NCBI GenBank assembly: GCA_963814645.1
Contig: CAWFDX010000002.1
Location: forward strand, 1-64,000
Direction of reading: 5' to 3'
Length of the DNA: 64,000 nt
DNA from: RYN-230 sp963814645
Lineage (GTDB): Bacteria > Actinomycetota > Actinomycetes > Streptosporangiales > Streptosporangiaceae
Shown: in pieces, positions 63,532-64,000 of the stretch
Layout: each line of letters begins with the position of its first letter
Position numbering within the stretch: the first letter of the stretch is position 1
Program-made: the position numbers and the translations under genes
The notes under the pieces: generated by a model
What the model was told of the DNA's origin: nothing
Database searches by the model: none
What the model saw: only the letters and a program-made list of their open reading frames with translations

Positions 63532-63831
63532 TTACAGCGGCTCGATGGCCCAGGCCCAGCCCTGGTCGTCATCCCAAACCGCGCGGACCACGGCGGCCTG
63601 GGCCGTGTCGGACAGCTGGGCTACGGCCCGGATCAGCTGGCGGTGGAAGTCCTCGGGCGTGTGTTTGCCCTCATGCGAGACGACGGTAACGAGCGCTACG
63701 GCCGATTGCTCACCGCCGCTCAGCCGGACCGTGATAGTGCCGGTGTAGTCACGGCTGACGGCCGCGATGGCCTCGGCGCGGACAAGCTCGCTGTCATCGT
63801 CCTTGGCCACCCACACATCAGGCGGGGCCAT
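63532..63831 (-). CDS. conserved small protein (unknown)
   Basis: A 99-residue protein with three strands (ITVRLSGGEQSAVALVTVV) and a helix FHRQLIRAVAQLSDTAQAA. GGGAGGTGAGG is before the ATG at 63831. It looks like a real gene, but I do not recognise a family. It is transcribed toward the band-7 gene, 137 bases away, so they may be an operon. Confidence 0.55.
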   Translation of the reverse strand: MAPPDVWVAKDDDSELVRAEAIAAVSRDYTGTITVRLSGGEQSAVALVTVVSHEGKHTPEDFHRQLIRAVAQLSDTAQAAVVRAVWDDDQGWAWAIEPL

Positions 63832-63948
63832 CCACCTCACCTCCCGCGCTCAATTGTCATGGCACCCCCACAGTGGCATATCTGCGCTGCGCCAGGCCGG
63901 GCCGCGCTGGGTGGAACCCGGCAGGCCAGGACGCGCAGCCGGGCCGGC

Positions 63949-64000
63949 TCAGTACTCGAGTTCCGGCCGCAGTGCGCCGCCGACCGTGTGCAGGTGCCGC
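63949..64000 (-). CDS. C-terminal end of a gene continuing past the window
   Basis: The minus strand encodes RHLHTVGGALRPELEY and a stop at 63949-63951. The sequence seems protein-like, but only 16 residues are inside the window. Confidence 0.25.
   Translation of the reverse strand, partial: RHLHTVGGALRPELEY

Overview
The window is high-GC DNA from a soil-type actinobacterium. The evidence is F420-linked enzymes (an F420H2:NADP+ oxidoreductase homologue and a deazaflavin-type nitroreductase homologue), a DsbA-like protein of the mycothiol-linked Rv2466c type, an AfsR/SARP regulator with BTAD, NB-ARC and TPR parts, a cytochrome P450, ECF sigma control, frequent GTG starts and several actinobacterial IS110 elements. 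Genus cannot be fixed from the sequence alone. Gene decay is heavy: many non-mobile genes carry frameshifts or are fragments. Either this is an accessory, pseudogene-rich region or part of it is sequencing error.

Layout. 1-8.7 kb is a small-molecule catabolic or detoxification cluster on the + strand: alpha/beta hydrolases, NTF2/SnoaL-like proteins, a tautomerase relic, an F420 nitroreductase-like protein, npdG, an SDR and a quinone oxidoreductase. An IS1634-family element is inserted in it. 8.8-17 kb holds a chimeric pseudogene ending in a ribosomal-protection/EF-G tail, two IS110 elements, an APH-like kinase, tyrosine recombinase relics and a lipoprotein hydrolase. 17.6-21.3 kb is a 2TM-domain gene split by two tandem insertions that share the target CTGAG. 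The first carries an IS5-like transposase plus a HIT-family hydrolase inside its inverted repeats; the second is an NF041680-type transposase element. 21.5-30.9 kb is the main housekeeping and stress block: msrA, an AlkA-like glycosylase, DUF998, a MerR module with its own operator, a CtaG-like protein, an ECF sigma factor with a small putative anti-sigma factor, peroxiredoxin and a DsbA-like protein. 31-36 kb has an amidohydrolase pseudogene, a P450, a broken integrase-core transposase and a membrane protein with a threefold repeat. 36-45 kb is an integrative-element graveyard: an IS110, an excisionase, a TPR/zinc-ribbon protein, and two direct ~465-bp repeats, each holding a tRNA-Tyr-like att relic and an integrase 3' end. 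An MMPL transporter/TetR pair lies between the repeats. 45-53 kb has a flippase-like membrane protein, a histidine-kinase-like dimerisation domain without its histidine, VOC and GYD relics, the second IS1634 copy and another IS110. 54-64 kb has a glycosyltransferase divergent from the SARP regulator, a secreted beta-helix protein, an MFS efflux protein and a band-7 protein.

The most informative structures are the two near-identical IS1634-type copies with perfect 172-bp and 158-bp target duplications, whose only base substitutions fall inside GTCGAC-like hexamers; the IS5-like element with a HIT hydrolase passenger; and the tandem tRNA/integrase att relics. No CRISPR array, rRNA or intact tRNA was seen.
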